Assembly (NCBI GenBank): GCA_000431075.1
Contig: HF986906.1
Coordinates: forward strand, 21,357-34,095
Reading direction: 5' to 3'
DNA: 12,739 bases
From: Firmicutes bacterium CAG:555
Lineage (GTDB): Bacteria > Bacillota > Clostridia > Oscillospirales > Oscillospiraceae
Program-made: the position numbers and the translations under genes
Shown here: one piece after another, positions 5,329 through 12,739 of the stretch
Numbering within the stretch: position 1 is the first letter of the stretch
Layout of the letters: every line of letters begins with the position of its first letter
Notes under the pieces: model-generated
Seen by the model: the letters and a program-made list of their open reading frames with translations, nothing else
Told to the model about the DNA's origin: nothing
Database searches by the model: none

Positions 5329-8300
5329 ATGAGTATGCAGGGTAGGTACATTGAAGATGACAGGCTTTCTGCGCTTGCCGAGCAATCGGCAAGGCTCTGC
5401 CGCAAGGCCGGGCCCGTGCCGGCAAAAGCGACGGTTTCAAAGCTCCGTGCCGCCATGAACGAGATAGACGCAGCCTATGAAAAGGTCGCCGAGCGCTTCG
5501 GCACGGCGGCGAGCGTGCCCGATGCGTGCCGGTGGCTTTTGGATAACCGCTACATCGCCGTGCGTGAGGCAAAGTGCGCATCATTGGCGCTTTTGCGGGA
5601 AAAGTCCCTGCGAGGCTCGGAGGCCGGCGTTATCCTGCTCGATATGTGCCGCACGCTCGTTGATGCCGGTCTCGGCAAGGTGACCGAGGAGCGGTGCAGG
5701 CTGTTTTTAGATGGGTATCAAACCGTTTCCGTTTTGCCGAGAAAGGAGCTGTACCTGTTCCCTGCGGCGCTGCGCATGGCGCTTATCGAGCGTCTTGCCG
5801 GGCTTTGCCGTGAGCTTTTGTCGACGAACACCCCCGAAACGCTGACCGACGGCTTTGCCTCCGTTTTCACCTCACTGCGGCTGGTCTCCGGACTTGACAT
5901 GCAGTGCTTGCTCGAATCTGTGGATGTCTCGGAAAAGCTTCTGCGTTCTGACCCTGCGGGCGTTTATCCCGAGATGGATGACCTCAGCCGTGCGTATTAC
6001 CGTGAGCGGCTGTCCCGCCTTGCCAAGGCAAACTCCATGGAGGAGCATTACCTTGCAAAGCATCTTATCAAGCTGTGCTCGCAGTCCGATGGCGAGGCCC
6101 GCCATGTGGGGTACTACCTGTTTACAAAGCCCTTGGGCAAGGATGAAAAAGCACCCGGCGGTGCGCTGTATATAACGGCAAATGTGCTTTTGACGCTGTT
6201 TCTGACGCTTTTGTGCGGATTTTTATCGCACAGCGTCATTGCGGCGGTGCTGCTGCTTCTGCCAATATCGGAGCTTACGAAAAATCTTTTGGACTATGTA
6301 ATTCTGCTTTGCGTGCCGCCGAGACGGATGCCGAGGCTGGAGCTCAAAAACGGCGTGCCGGACGATGCCAAGACCGTGTGCGTTATCTCTGCGCTTTTGT
6401 CCGACAAGGAGGCGGGGCAAAAGCTTGCAGGGCGCATCGAGGAATTTTATCTCACCAACCGCCGCTGCGGCAAAAACCTCATGTTCGGCATACTGGCAGA
6501 CCTCCCCGAGGCCGCCTGTGCGGTGACGGACAACGACGCTGCGCTTATTCAAAGCGCCGTCGGTGCGGTAAACAAGCTAAATGAGCGCTACGGCGGCGGG
6601 TTTTATCTTTTCACCCGACCGAGAACGGAGGATCACAGCCGTCACCGCTTCTGCGGCTTTGAGCGCAAAAGGGGCGCAGTGCTCTCCCTCGCTGCAATGC
6701 TCTGCGGCAAAAAGTCGGAGCTCAGTGTCTGTGCCGGCAACGCCGAAGCGCTTGTTGGCACAAAATACATCGTTACGCTCGACAGCGACACGAACCCCAC
6801 GCCGGATTCTATCTGCGAGCTTATCGGTGCGATAACGCATCCGTTGAATGCCCCGAAGCTCGACCGTGACAGTGCCTGCGTCGTCTCCGGTCACGGCATC
6901 ATCCATCCCCGCATGAACTACGAGCTTTCCTCCGTCGGAAAGACGGATTTTTCACGCATATTCGCAGGTGTCGGCGGCACGGAGCCGTACTCGGTGCTGT
7001 GCGGTGAGCTGTACACCGATCTGTTTGACGCAGGCGGCTTTTCGGGCAAGGGCATCATCGATGCCGAGGCCTTGTATGTCTGCTCGACCGCCCATATCCC
7101 CGACGGACTTGTCCTGTCACACGATGCACTTGAGGGTGCGTACCTGCGCGGCGGGTACATGAGCGACACGGAGTTTACCGACAGTTTCCCCTCCACTCCC
7201 GTCGCCTATTATCGCCGCAGCCACCGTTGGACTCGCGGCGACTGGCAGAACGCAGGCTGGATATTCAGCCGTGACAGCGCCGTGACGGATATTGAGAGGT
7301 TTAAGCTCTTCGATTCGCTGCGCCGCAGTCTCGTTGCGCCCTTTAGCTTTGCGGCGATATTCTTAGGGCTGCTGCTATCCGGTCATGCACTTATGCTTGC
7401 GGCGTGGACGGCACTGCTCGCGCTGGGTGCAAGACTTCTTATTGCGCTCACGGAGTTCGGGACCAGCCGCAACTGCGACAGCCATGTCAAATATCACAGC
7501 AGGCTGTTCAAGGGCGTTTCGGCGGCGCTTATCCAGACGGTACTGCGGCTTTGGTTTCTGCCGTATGAAGCGTGGATAGTCTTAAGCGCTGCAATAACCT
7601 CGCTCTGGCGCATGGGCGTAAGCCGGAAGAATCTGCTCGAATGGGAGACCGCCGCTCAGAGTGAGCGCAAAAATCGCAGTGTCGGTGCGTATTACCTCAA
7701 TATGTGGGCAGCGCCCGTGGCCGGGCTTGCGCTCGTCATTTTCTCGACCGGCATTTTCGCAAAGACCGTCGGGCTTTTGTGGATAGTCGCCCCCTTGGCG
7801 GCGCTTGCGCTGACGCTTCCGGCAAAGCCCATGAGGGAGCTTCCGGCAGACAAGAAGGAGTATCTTTTGGAGTGTGCCGAGAGTATTTGGGCGTATTTTG
7901 ATAAATTCTGCACCGCCGAGGATAACTATCTGCCGCCGGATAATTATCAGGAGCAGCCGCCGGTGGGGCTTGCGCACCGCACCTCGCCGACGAATATCGG
8001 GCTTGCGCTGGTGTCGGCTCTGTGTGCCGTTGATCTCGGCATCGACAAAACAGGTCGTGCATTTGAGCTTATAGAAAAAATGCTCACGACGCTTGAAAAA
8101 ATGCCGAAGTTTTCGGGGCATCTGAGCAACTGGTACGACACGAGGACACTACGCTGCCTGGAGCCTAAGTATATCTCCACCGTTGACAGCGGCAACCTCT
8201 ATGCCTGCCTGCTGACGCTCAAAAACGGGCTCATGGCGTATAACCGCACGGAGCTGTCCGGGCGTGTGCAAAGGCTCATGCAGCCGATGGATTTTTCTCT

Positions 8301-11300
8301 GCTGTTTGACCGAAACCGCAAGCTTTTTTATATCGGTCTCGACCTTGAAAAGGCTGCGCCGTCTGATAGCTACTACGACCTTATGGCGAGCGAGGCACGG
8401 CTCACAAGCTACCTTGCCGTTGCAAAGGGCGATGTCCCGAGGGCGCACTGGCGCAGACTGTCACGAGCTATGCTCTCGTATTCGGGTTATCAGGGCATGG
8501 CGAGCTGGACGGGTACAATGTTTGAGTACATCATGCCTGAGCTGTTTCTGCCGCTGGTGCGGGACAGTCTCATGTATGAGACGATAAAATATTGTATGTT
8601 CGTGCAGAAGCACCGGCAGACCCATTCAAAGCTCTGGGGCATTTCCGAAAGTGCGTTTTTCTCGCTTGACCCTGCGCTCAACTACCGCTACAAGGCACAC
8701 GGCTGCGCTCATCTTGCGCTCAAGCGCGGGCAGGACAGTGAGCTTGTCATTTCGCCGTATTCGAGCTTTCTTGCGCTGAATATCGAGCCGTTTGCGGCAC
8801 TTGTGAACCTGCGCCGACTTGAAGATACAGGCGCAAAGGGGCGCTTCGGCTTTATTGAGGCGATAGACTTTACTCCGTCACGCTGCCGCAGTGCCGACGG
8901 CGAGCCCGTGCGCTGCTATATGGCGCACCATTTGGGCATGAGCATGCTCTCTATTGCAAACTGTCTGCTTGACGGCATCGTCACACGCAGGTTTATGGCA
9001 GACCCCAGGATGCACGCATACCGCTGCCTGCTCGAGGAGAAGCTGCCGGTCAATGCGCCGGTTCTCAAATTAGGCGAGGCGGGCTTTGAAAAGCCGCAGC
9101 GACTCACCGCTCAGCAGTGGTCAAAGCGAGGCGAGGATATCGACTTTGAAAACCCGAACTGTGCTGTCGTTTCAAACGGTGTATATAATGTTATGTTAAC
9201 CGAAAGCGGCATAGTCTCCGCCACCTGCGGAGATATGCTTGTCTATAAGCCGCCGTTTCGGCAGTTAGGCGAGGGGCACGGGCTTGAGATAAGGCTCGAT
9301 GTCGGCGAGCGCAGCTATTCGCTGCTTCCCGAGCCGAACAGCGCAGGCTTCATTTGGGAGTTAGGTGAAATTGCGTGCAGCTGGTCGCACATGACTGACG
9401 ATTTTGCGCTTAAAACGAGCGCCGCCACGGCGGGCGGCGAAAACGGTGAGCTGCGCTTTGCCGAGATAAGCGCAAAGCGTGATATCGACGGCGCAAGGCT
9501 CAGTTTTTCATTTGAGCCGGTGCTGGCAGATTATAATGATTATGTAAACCATCCTGCATATTGGAGATTGGGTCTGGACGCTCACACCGATGGCAATTGT
9601 TTAATGCTGCACCGCATACCGAGAGGGCGGCAGCCCGAGGTGTGGATGTGCATTGCGTCCGACCGGAAAATGAGCTTCAAGGCCGACAGAAACGGCGGCA
9701 CCGGGCATTTATCGGCACCGTTTGTCTGCGCAACTACGGAGGTCTCGCTGAAGGCAGGAGAGCGCATGGAAGTGCGCTTTGCCATGTGCGTGGGCATGAC
9801 CTCCGACGATGCATACGCCGGTGCGCAGCGAATGCTGGCGATCGGCCCCGCCGAGTTCGGTGCAATGGTCTCGGCCTGCGCATCGATAACCGGAATGGGT
9901 GCCCGTGAGGTGGATTCGGCGATGTGTATGATAAAGTCGCTGTGGTTTACAAGCGCCGAAAAGTCCTTTATTTCTAAGCAGAAATTGTGGCAATACGGTG
10001 TGTCGGGCGACATGCCGATCATCGTTTGCCCGAGTGCTGAGGTCAGCCGTGAAGCGGCGGAAAGTCTTACAAAGCAGTTTTGTCAGCTGCGTTCTTGCGG
10101 CATTTATTGCGACCTTGTTTTTTTGACCGACGAGGGCGGCGAGTACCGCCGTCCGATATACGGCTGTGTGCGGGATATTCTCGCAACTCACGGACTTGAA
10201 TCGCTCATGGGAACGCACGGAGGCATACGAATTTTGCCCATCTCGGCCGAGGACGATATGCTTGCCTGTGCAAGCGTCATTATCGGCGCCGACGCTCCCG
10301 AAAGGCGGGTAGGTATAAAATATCTGCTTACGCATAGCGAGTCGGGGAGGCTTGACTGCATACCCAAGTTCGGCTATGAGGATGAAAACAGCTTCGTGTT
10401 TTATGTAAACCGTTCGTTGCCGCCCAGGGTGTGGTCTAATATACTCACAAACGGCTCGTTCGGATTTTATGCCGCCGACTGCGGTATGGGCAATATGTGG
10501 TATAAAAATGCTCGTGAAATGCGCATTGACCGCTGGGTGAATGACCCCTATGCCGTAGCAGGTCCCGAGACGCTCGAGTATATCACCGACAGCGGCAGGT
10601 ACAGCATTTTCGCCGCCTCGGACGGCATTCCCTGCCGTGTTCACTATGGTTTCGGCTACGCTGTTTGGGAAAAAAGCTTCGGCTCAACGGGCATTCGATG
10701 CACGGCATTTGTGCCTTCGGGGCTCGATGCAAGAGTTTTCATCATTGAGGTCTGCGGCACGGTAACGGGGCAAATTTCGTGGAAAACGGAGCTTTTGCTT
10801 TCCGGTAACGAGGACGATTATCTTGCGGTTGATGTAGATTATGTTAACTCAATGTTCACCGCATCGAGCAGTCGATTTGCCCTGCCGGAGGCAAAATTCA
10901 AGGCGCTTTGCTCTGCGCCGGTACTCGGCTGGACATGCGATCTGTTTTCGTTCCTGCGTGGCGAATATGACGGCAAAACGGAGGCTCTCTCCGCTCCCGT
11001 TTTTGCCGCAAAATTCAATTGCCAGCCGGTGAGTGTCATCGTTTGCGGCTTTTGCGATGATGATAAACTATTGCAGTTATGTAAACCCGATTCGGCGTTT
11101 GCCGAGCTTGAAAAAACCGAGTCAGCGTGGAGAAAAGAGGTGCTCAAGTTAGGGTTTGGCGGCAATGTATCGTTTGCGCATTATGTAAATGGCTGGGCGG
11201 TATATCAAACGCTTGCATGCCGCCTGATGGGCAGGTGCTCTGTGTACCAGAGCGGCGGGGCTATAGGCTTCCGTGATCAGCTTCAGGATGCGGTAAACCT

Positions 11301-12549
11301 GCTGCTCATCTCCCCCACCCCCGCACGACGGCAAATTCTCGACTGCTGTGCACACCAATACCTCGAGGGTGATGTCATGCACTGGTGGCATGCCATGCCC
11401 GACGGCGACAAGGGCGTGCGCACACGCTGCTCGGACGATATGCTCTGGCTCGTGTGGGCACTTTGCGAATATGTCGAGAAAACCGGCGATGCGGATATAT
11501 GCTCCGAGGTCGTGTATTATGTTAACTCAAATCCGCTTGAAGACAGCGAAACCGACCGATATGAAATGCCGCAGAGATCTTCCGTCTCGACAAGCGTTCT
11601 CGACCATGCAAAGGCGGCGGTCGACTGCTGCGCAAACCGTGGTGTCGGAATGCATGGACTGCTTTTATTCGGCAGCGGCGACTGGAACGACGGCATGAAT
11701 AATATTGACGGTGAAAGCGTTTGGTTAAGCTGGTTTTTTGCCCACACGGTAAGGCGCTTTGCCGATCTGCTTGTGATGTTATGTAAACAAGACTCAGACC
11801 ACTACCGTGCGCTTGCCGCCTCCTGCGGTACTGCCGCCGACAGGGCTTGGGACGGCAGCTGGTATCTGCGTGGCTACTGGCCGGACGGTGAGCCGATAGG
11901 CTCGAAAAATGACGGGTGCTGCCGCATTGATTCTATCGTGCAAAGCTGGGCCGCCATGTGCACAGACGCTTCAAACAGCCGCATCGACATGGCGCTCGAC
12001 AGTGCCGTTTCCGAGCTGTACGACCGAGAAAACAAGCTTGTCAAGCTCTTTGACCCACCGTTTTACGGCTGCGGGCGTGACCCGGGGTATATCCAAAGCT
12101 ACGGTCCGGGATTCAGAGAAAACGGCGGGCAATATACCCACGCTGCCATATGGCTTGCGATGGCATGTCTGCGCAGAGGGCGGTCAAAAGACGGCTGCGC
12201 AATTTTGTGCGACCTTATACCCGAGACGCACGACTTAAAGCGCTATATGGCAGAGCCGTTTGTGCTCCCCGCCGATATCTATACCTGCCCCGAGCACATG
12301 GGCGAGGCAGGCTGGACATGGTACACCGGCTCGTCGGGCTGGTATTTTCGCGTCGTGTGCGAGGAGCTTTTGGGGCTCAAGCTCTGGTCGGGGGCACTGT
12401 ATATCCGTCCCGCTCTGCCCGACGACTTCCCCGAATGCCGCATAAAATGGACAAACGGCAGCGGCAAAACGCACGACATCGTCATTTCCCCCGAGCAGGT
12501 GCTGCTGGACGGAGAAAAATACGACGGAAAAGGTATACCATATAATTAA
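5329..12549 (+). CDS. Cyclic beta-1,2-glucan synthase-like protein (GT84 - GH189/glycoamylase - GH94)
   Basis: This 2406-residue membrane protein probably builds beta-1,2-glucan from UDP-glucose, cyclises it and trims chain length. The N-terminal helical region (1-275) contains DPAGVYPEMD, as in Rhizobium/Brucella synthases. Membrane segments lie near 280-300, 302-330, 668-684, 686-706, 729-762 and 799-831. The cytoplasmic GT84 part has DSDT (485-488), FSGKGIIDAEALY, SHDALEG (597-603) and HRWTRGDWQ (632-640). The middle domain (about 845-1245) shows ISTVDSGN (949-956) and conserved acids E1066 (FEYIMP), E1107 (ISES) and E1177 (GFIEAID). In a Thermoanaerobacter homologue this domain is a transglycosylase (GH189). 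Beta-sandwich regions follow from 1273. The GH94 module (about 1685-2406) has GFRDQLQD (1980-1987), GDWNDGM (2117-2123, D2121 as expected general acid), H2271 in GGQYTHA and WYTGSSGW (2331-2338). It is somewhat shorter than the roughly 2,870-residue Brucella enzyme, but no domain is missing. Substrate is inferred from family; the gene stands divergent from the ffh operon and no glucan exporter is visible. Confidence 0.9.
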   Translation: MSMQGRYIEDDRLSALAEQSARLCRKAGPVPAKATVSKLRAAMNEIDAAYEKVAERFGTAASVPDACRWLLDNRYIAVREAKCASLALLREKSLRGSEAGVILLDMCRTLVDAGLGKVTEERCRLFLDGYQTVSVLPRKELYLFPAALRMALIERLAGLCRELLSTNTPETLTDGFASVFTSLRLVSGLDMQCLLESVDVSEKLLRSDPAGVYPEMDDLSRAYYRERLSRLAKANSMEEHYLAKHLIKLCSQSDGEARHVGYYLFTKPLGKDEKAPGGALYITANVLLTLFLTLLCGFLSHSVIAAVLLLLPISELTKNLLDYVILLCVPPRRMPRLELKNGVPDDAKTVCVISALLSDKEAGQKLAGRIEEFYLTNRRCGKNLMFGILADLPEAACAVTDNDAALIQSAVGAVNKLNERYGGGFYLFTRPRTEDHSRHRFCGFERKRGAVLSLAAMLCGKKSELSVCAGNAEALVGTKYIVTLDSDTNPTPDSICELIGAITHPLNAPKLDRDSACVVSGHGIIHPRMNYELSSVGKTDFSRIFAGVGGTEPYSVLCGELYTDLFDAGGFSGKGIIDAEALYVCSTAHIPDGLVLSHDALEGAYLRGGYMSDTEFTDSFPSTPVAYYRRSHRWTRGDWQNAGWIFSRDSAVTDIERFKLFDSLRRSLVAPFSFAAIFLGLLLSGHALMLAAWTALLALGARLLIALTEFGTSRNCDSHVKYHSRLFKGVSAALIQTVLRLWFLPYEAWIVLSAAITSLWRMGVSRKNLLEWETAAQSERKNRSVGAYYLNMWAAPVAGLALVIFSTGIFAKTVGLLWIVAPLAALALTLPAKPMRELPADKKEYLLECAESIWAYFDKFCTAEDNYLPPDNYQEQPPVGLAHRTSPTNIGLALVSALCAVDLGIDKTGRAFELIEKMLTTLEKMPKFSGHLSNWYDTRTLRCLEPKYISTVDSGNLYACLLTLKNGLMAYNRTELSGRVQRLMQPMDFSLLFDRNRKLFYIGLDLEKAAPSDSYYDLMASEARLTSYLAVAKGDVPRAHWRRLSRAMLSYSGYQGMASWTGTMFEYIMPELFLPLVRDSLMYETIKYCMFVQKHRQTHSKLWGISESAFFSLDPALNYRYKAHGCAHLALKRGQDSELVISPYSSFLALNIEPFAALVNLRRLEDTGAKGRFGFIEAIDFTPSRCRSADGEPVRCYMAHHLGMSMLSIANCLLDGIVTRRFMADPRMHAYRCLLEEKLPVNAPVLKLGEAGFEKPQRLTAQQWSKRGEDIDFENPNCAVVSNGVYNVMLTESGIVSATCGDMLVYKPPFRQLGEGHGLEIRLDVGERSYSLLPEPNSAGFIWELGEIACSWSHMTDDFALKTSAATAGGENGELRFAEISAKRDIDGARLSFSFEPVLADYNDYVNHPAYWRLGLDAHTDGNCLMLHRIPRGRQPEVWMCIASDRKMSFKADRNGGTGHLSAPFVCATTEVSLKAGERMEVRFAMCVGMTSDDAYAGAQRMLAIGPAEFGAMVSACASITGMGAREVDSAMCMIKSLWFTSAEKSFISKQKLWQYGVSGDMPIIVCPSAEVSREAAESLTKQFCQLRSCGIYCDLVFLTDEGGEYRRPIYGCVRDILATHGLESLMGTHGGIRILPISAEDDMLACASVIIGADAPERRVGIKYLLTHSESGRLDCIPKFGYEDENSFVFYVNRSLPPRVWSNILTNGSFGFYAADCGMGNMWYKNAREMRIDRWVNDPYAVAGPETLEYITDSGRYSIFAASDGIPCRVHYGFGYAVWEKSFGSTGIRCTAFVPSGLDARVFIIEVCGTVTGQISWKTELLLSGNEDDYLAVDVDYVNSMFTASSSRFALPEAKFKALCSAPVLGWTCDLFSFLRGEYDGKTEALSAPVFAAKFNCQPVSVIVCGFCDDDKLLQLCKPDSAFAELEKTESAWRKEVLKLGFGGNVSFAHYVNGWAVYQTLACRLMGRCSVYQSGGAIGFRDQLQDAVNLLLISPTPARRQILDCCAHQYLEGDVMHWWHAMPDGDKGVRTRCSDDMLWLVWALCEYVEKTGDADICSEVVYYVNSNPLEDSETDRYEMPQRSSVSTSVLDHAKAAVDCCANRGVGMHGLLLFGSGDWNDGMNNIDGESVWLSWFFAHTVRRFADLLVMLCKQDSDHYRALAASCGTAADRAWDGSWYLRGYWPDGEPIGSKNDGCCRIDSIVQSWAAMCTDASNSRIDMALDSAVSELYDRENKLVKLFDPPFYGCGRDPGYIQSYGPGFRENGGQYTHAAIWLAMACLRRGRSKDGCAILCDLIPETHDLKRYMAEPFVLPADIYTCPEHMGEAGWTWYTGSSGWYFRVVCEELLGLKLWSGALYIRPALPDDFPECRIKWTNGSGKTHDIVISPEQVLLDGEKYDGKGIPYN
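9191..11788 (+). repeat. Eight dispersed copies of a 10-base motif, TTATGTWAAY, inside the glucan synthase gene
   Basis: Copies start at 9191, 9540, 10401, 10839, 11077, 11181, 11517 and 11779, all on the plus strand. Four read TTATGTAAAC, three TTATGTTAAC and one TTATGTAAAT; four are followed by C. They fall in three codon registers: five encode Y-V-N, two L-C-K and one M-L within V-M-L-T. A shared protein motif therefore cannot explain all of them. The first half of the gene has no copy. The spacing is irregular (104 to 861 bases), so this is neither a tandem array nor a CRISPR. Function unknown. Confidence 0.75.
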
Positions 12550-12555
12550 AAAGTG

Positions 12556-12564
12556 TGTTATAAT
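12556..12564 (+). promoter_or_regulatory. Extended -10 promoter of the M16 peptidase gene
   Basis: TG-T-TATAAT is a perfect extended -10 element starting 6 bases after the glucan synthase stop codon. The hexamer 17 bases upstream (TACCAT, inside the end of the coding region) is a poor -35, as is common with extended -10 promoters. The predicted start is near 12571. A small dyad, ATAATA-TTT-TATTAT (12560-12574), overlaps the -10 and start point. No terminator hairpin is visible after the glucan synthase gene, so read-through is also possible. Confidence 0.6.
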
Positions 12565-12601
12565 ATTTTATTATCAAACGCACCGTGAAGGAGGCTTTCG
12601 G

Positions 12602-12739
12602 ATGGAAACCGTCAGATGCGAGCTTATCCCCGGCGTATGGCTGACCGCCCTGCGCAGCGACAAGTTTAAAACAGGCTGTCTGAGCATAAATCTGCTCACT
12701 CAGCTTAACAGAGAGACTGCGGCGCTCAACGCCGTGCTG
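12602..12739 (+). CDS. M16-family (insulinase-like) zinc peptidase, N-terminal fragment
   Basis: The first 46 codons are visible before the window ends. The peptide PGVWLTALRSDKFKTGCLSI followed by LTQLNRETAALNAVL matches the entry strand and first helix of Bacillota M16 proteins of the YmfF/YmfH type. In these, a 'DKFKTG' strand precedes a helix that leads to the inverted zinc motif HxxEH. That motif would lie beyond the edge, so it is not known whether this copy is the catalytically active or the inactive partner of the usual pair. AAGGAGG (12588-12594) with a 7-base spacer fixes the start. The gene lies 52 bases after the glucan synthase stop on the same strand. Confidence 0.72.
   Translation, partial: METVRCELIPGVWLTALRSDKFKTGCLSINLLTQLNRETAALNAVL

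Noticed and set aside
9709..10644. Open frame on the minus strand inside the glucan synthase gene (311 codons)
   Set aside because: Antisense shadow of a clearly conserved coding region, with low-complexity composition and no family resemblance.
9191..11788. CRISPR or tandem-repeat interpretation of the recurring 10-base word
   Set aside because: Spacing is irregular (104-861 bases), the repeat is only 10 bases, and the sequence between copies is conserved coding sequence.
12550..12601. Terminator after the glucan synthase gene
   Set aside because: The only dyad there (ATAATA-TTT-TATTAT) is pure AT and coincides with an extended -10 promoter; no GC stem followed by a T-run is present.

Overview
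The window looks like chromosomal DNA from a GC-rich member of the Bacillota, most likely Clostridia (Oscillospirales- or Ruminococcaceae-like). The reasons are the YlxM-Ffh-S16-KhpA-RimM-TrmD gene order, strong AGGAGG-type ribosome binding sites, sigma-A-type promoters and a GTP-type PEP carboxykinase. This placement is inferred from gene content only.

Left part (1-5235, all on the minus strand). A near-consensus promoter (TTGACA, 17 bases, TATAAT) at 5207-5235 drives a translation and protein-targeting operon: ylxM, ffh, rpsP (S16), khpA, rimM, trmD and rsmA. Gaps are short, and trmD and rsmA overlap by ATGA. A perfect 12-bp stem separates khpA from rimM and probably makes a partial terminator that sets the level of the distal rRNA/tRNA-maturation genes. 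TrmD carries an extra C-terminal GNAT acetyltransferase domain in the same reading frame. The usual rplS (L19) after trmD is absent, and rsmA stands in its place. Beyond rsmA lies the 5' end of a PEP carboxykinase gene with its own promoter.

Middle (5170-5328). A 159-bp divergent control region separates the housekeeping operon from a very large gene on the plus strand. It holds the ylxM promoter, a dyad over that promoter's start point, and a 9-bp inverted repeat with arms 31 bp apart in front of the large gene.

Right part (5329-12549). One 2406-residue protein has the full architecture of a cyclic beta-1,2-glucan synthase: a membrane-embedded GT84 glucosyltransferase, a middle transglycosylase-type domain (GH189/'glycoamylase' family) and a C-terminal GH94 phosphorylase module. 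The expected motifs are present in all three. The 3' half of the gene also carries eight copies of a 10-base motif, TTATGTWAAY, all on the plus strand and spread over all three codon registers. Protein conservation alone does not readily explain this, and it is the most unusual signal in the window. The window ends in the start of an M16-family (insulinase-like) peptidase gene with its own extended -10 promoter.

No tRNA, rRNA, CRISPR array, insertion sequence or prophage gene was seen.
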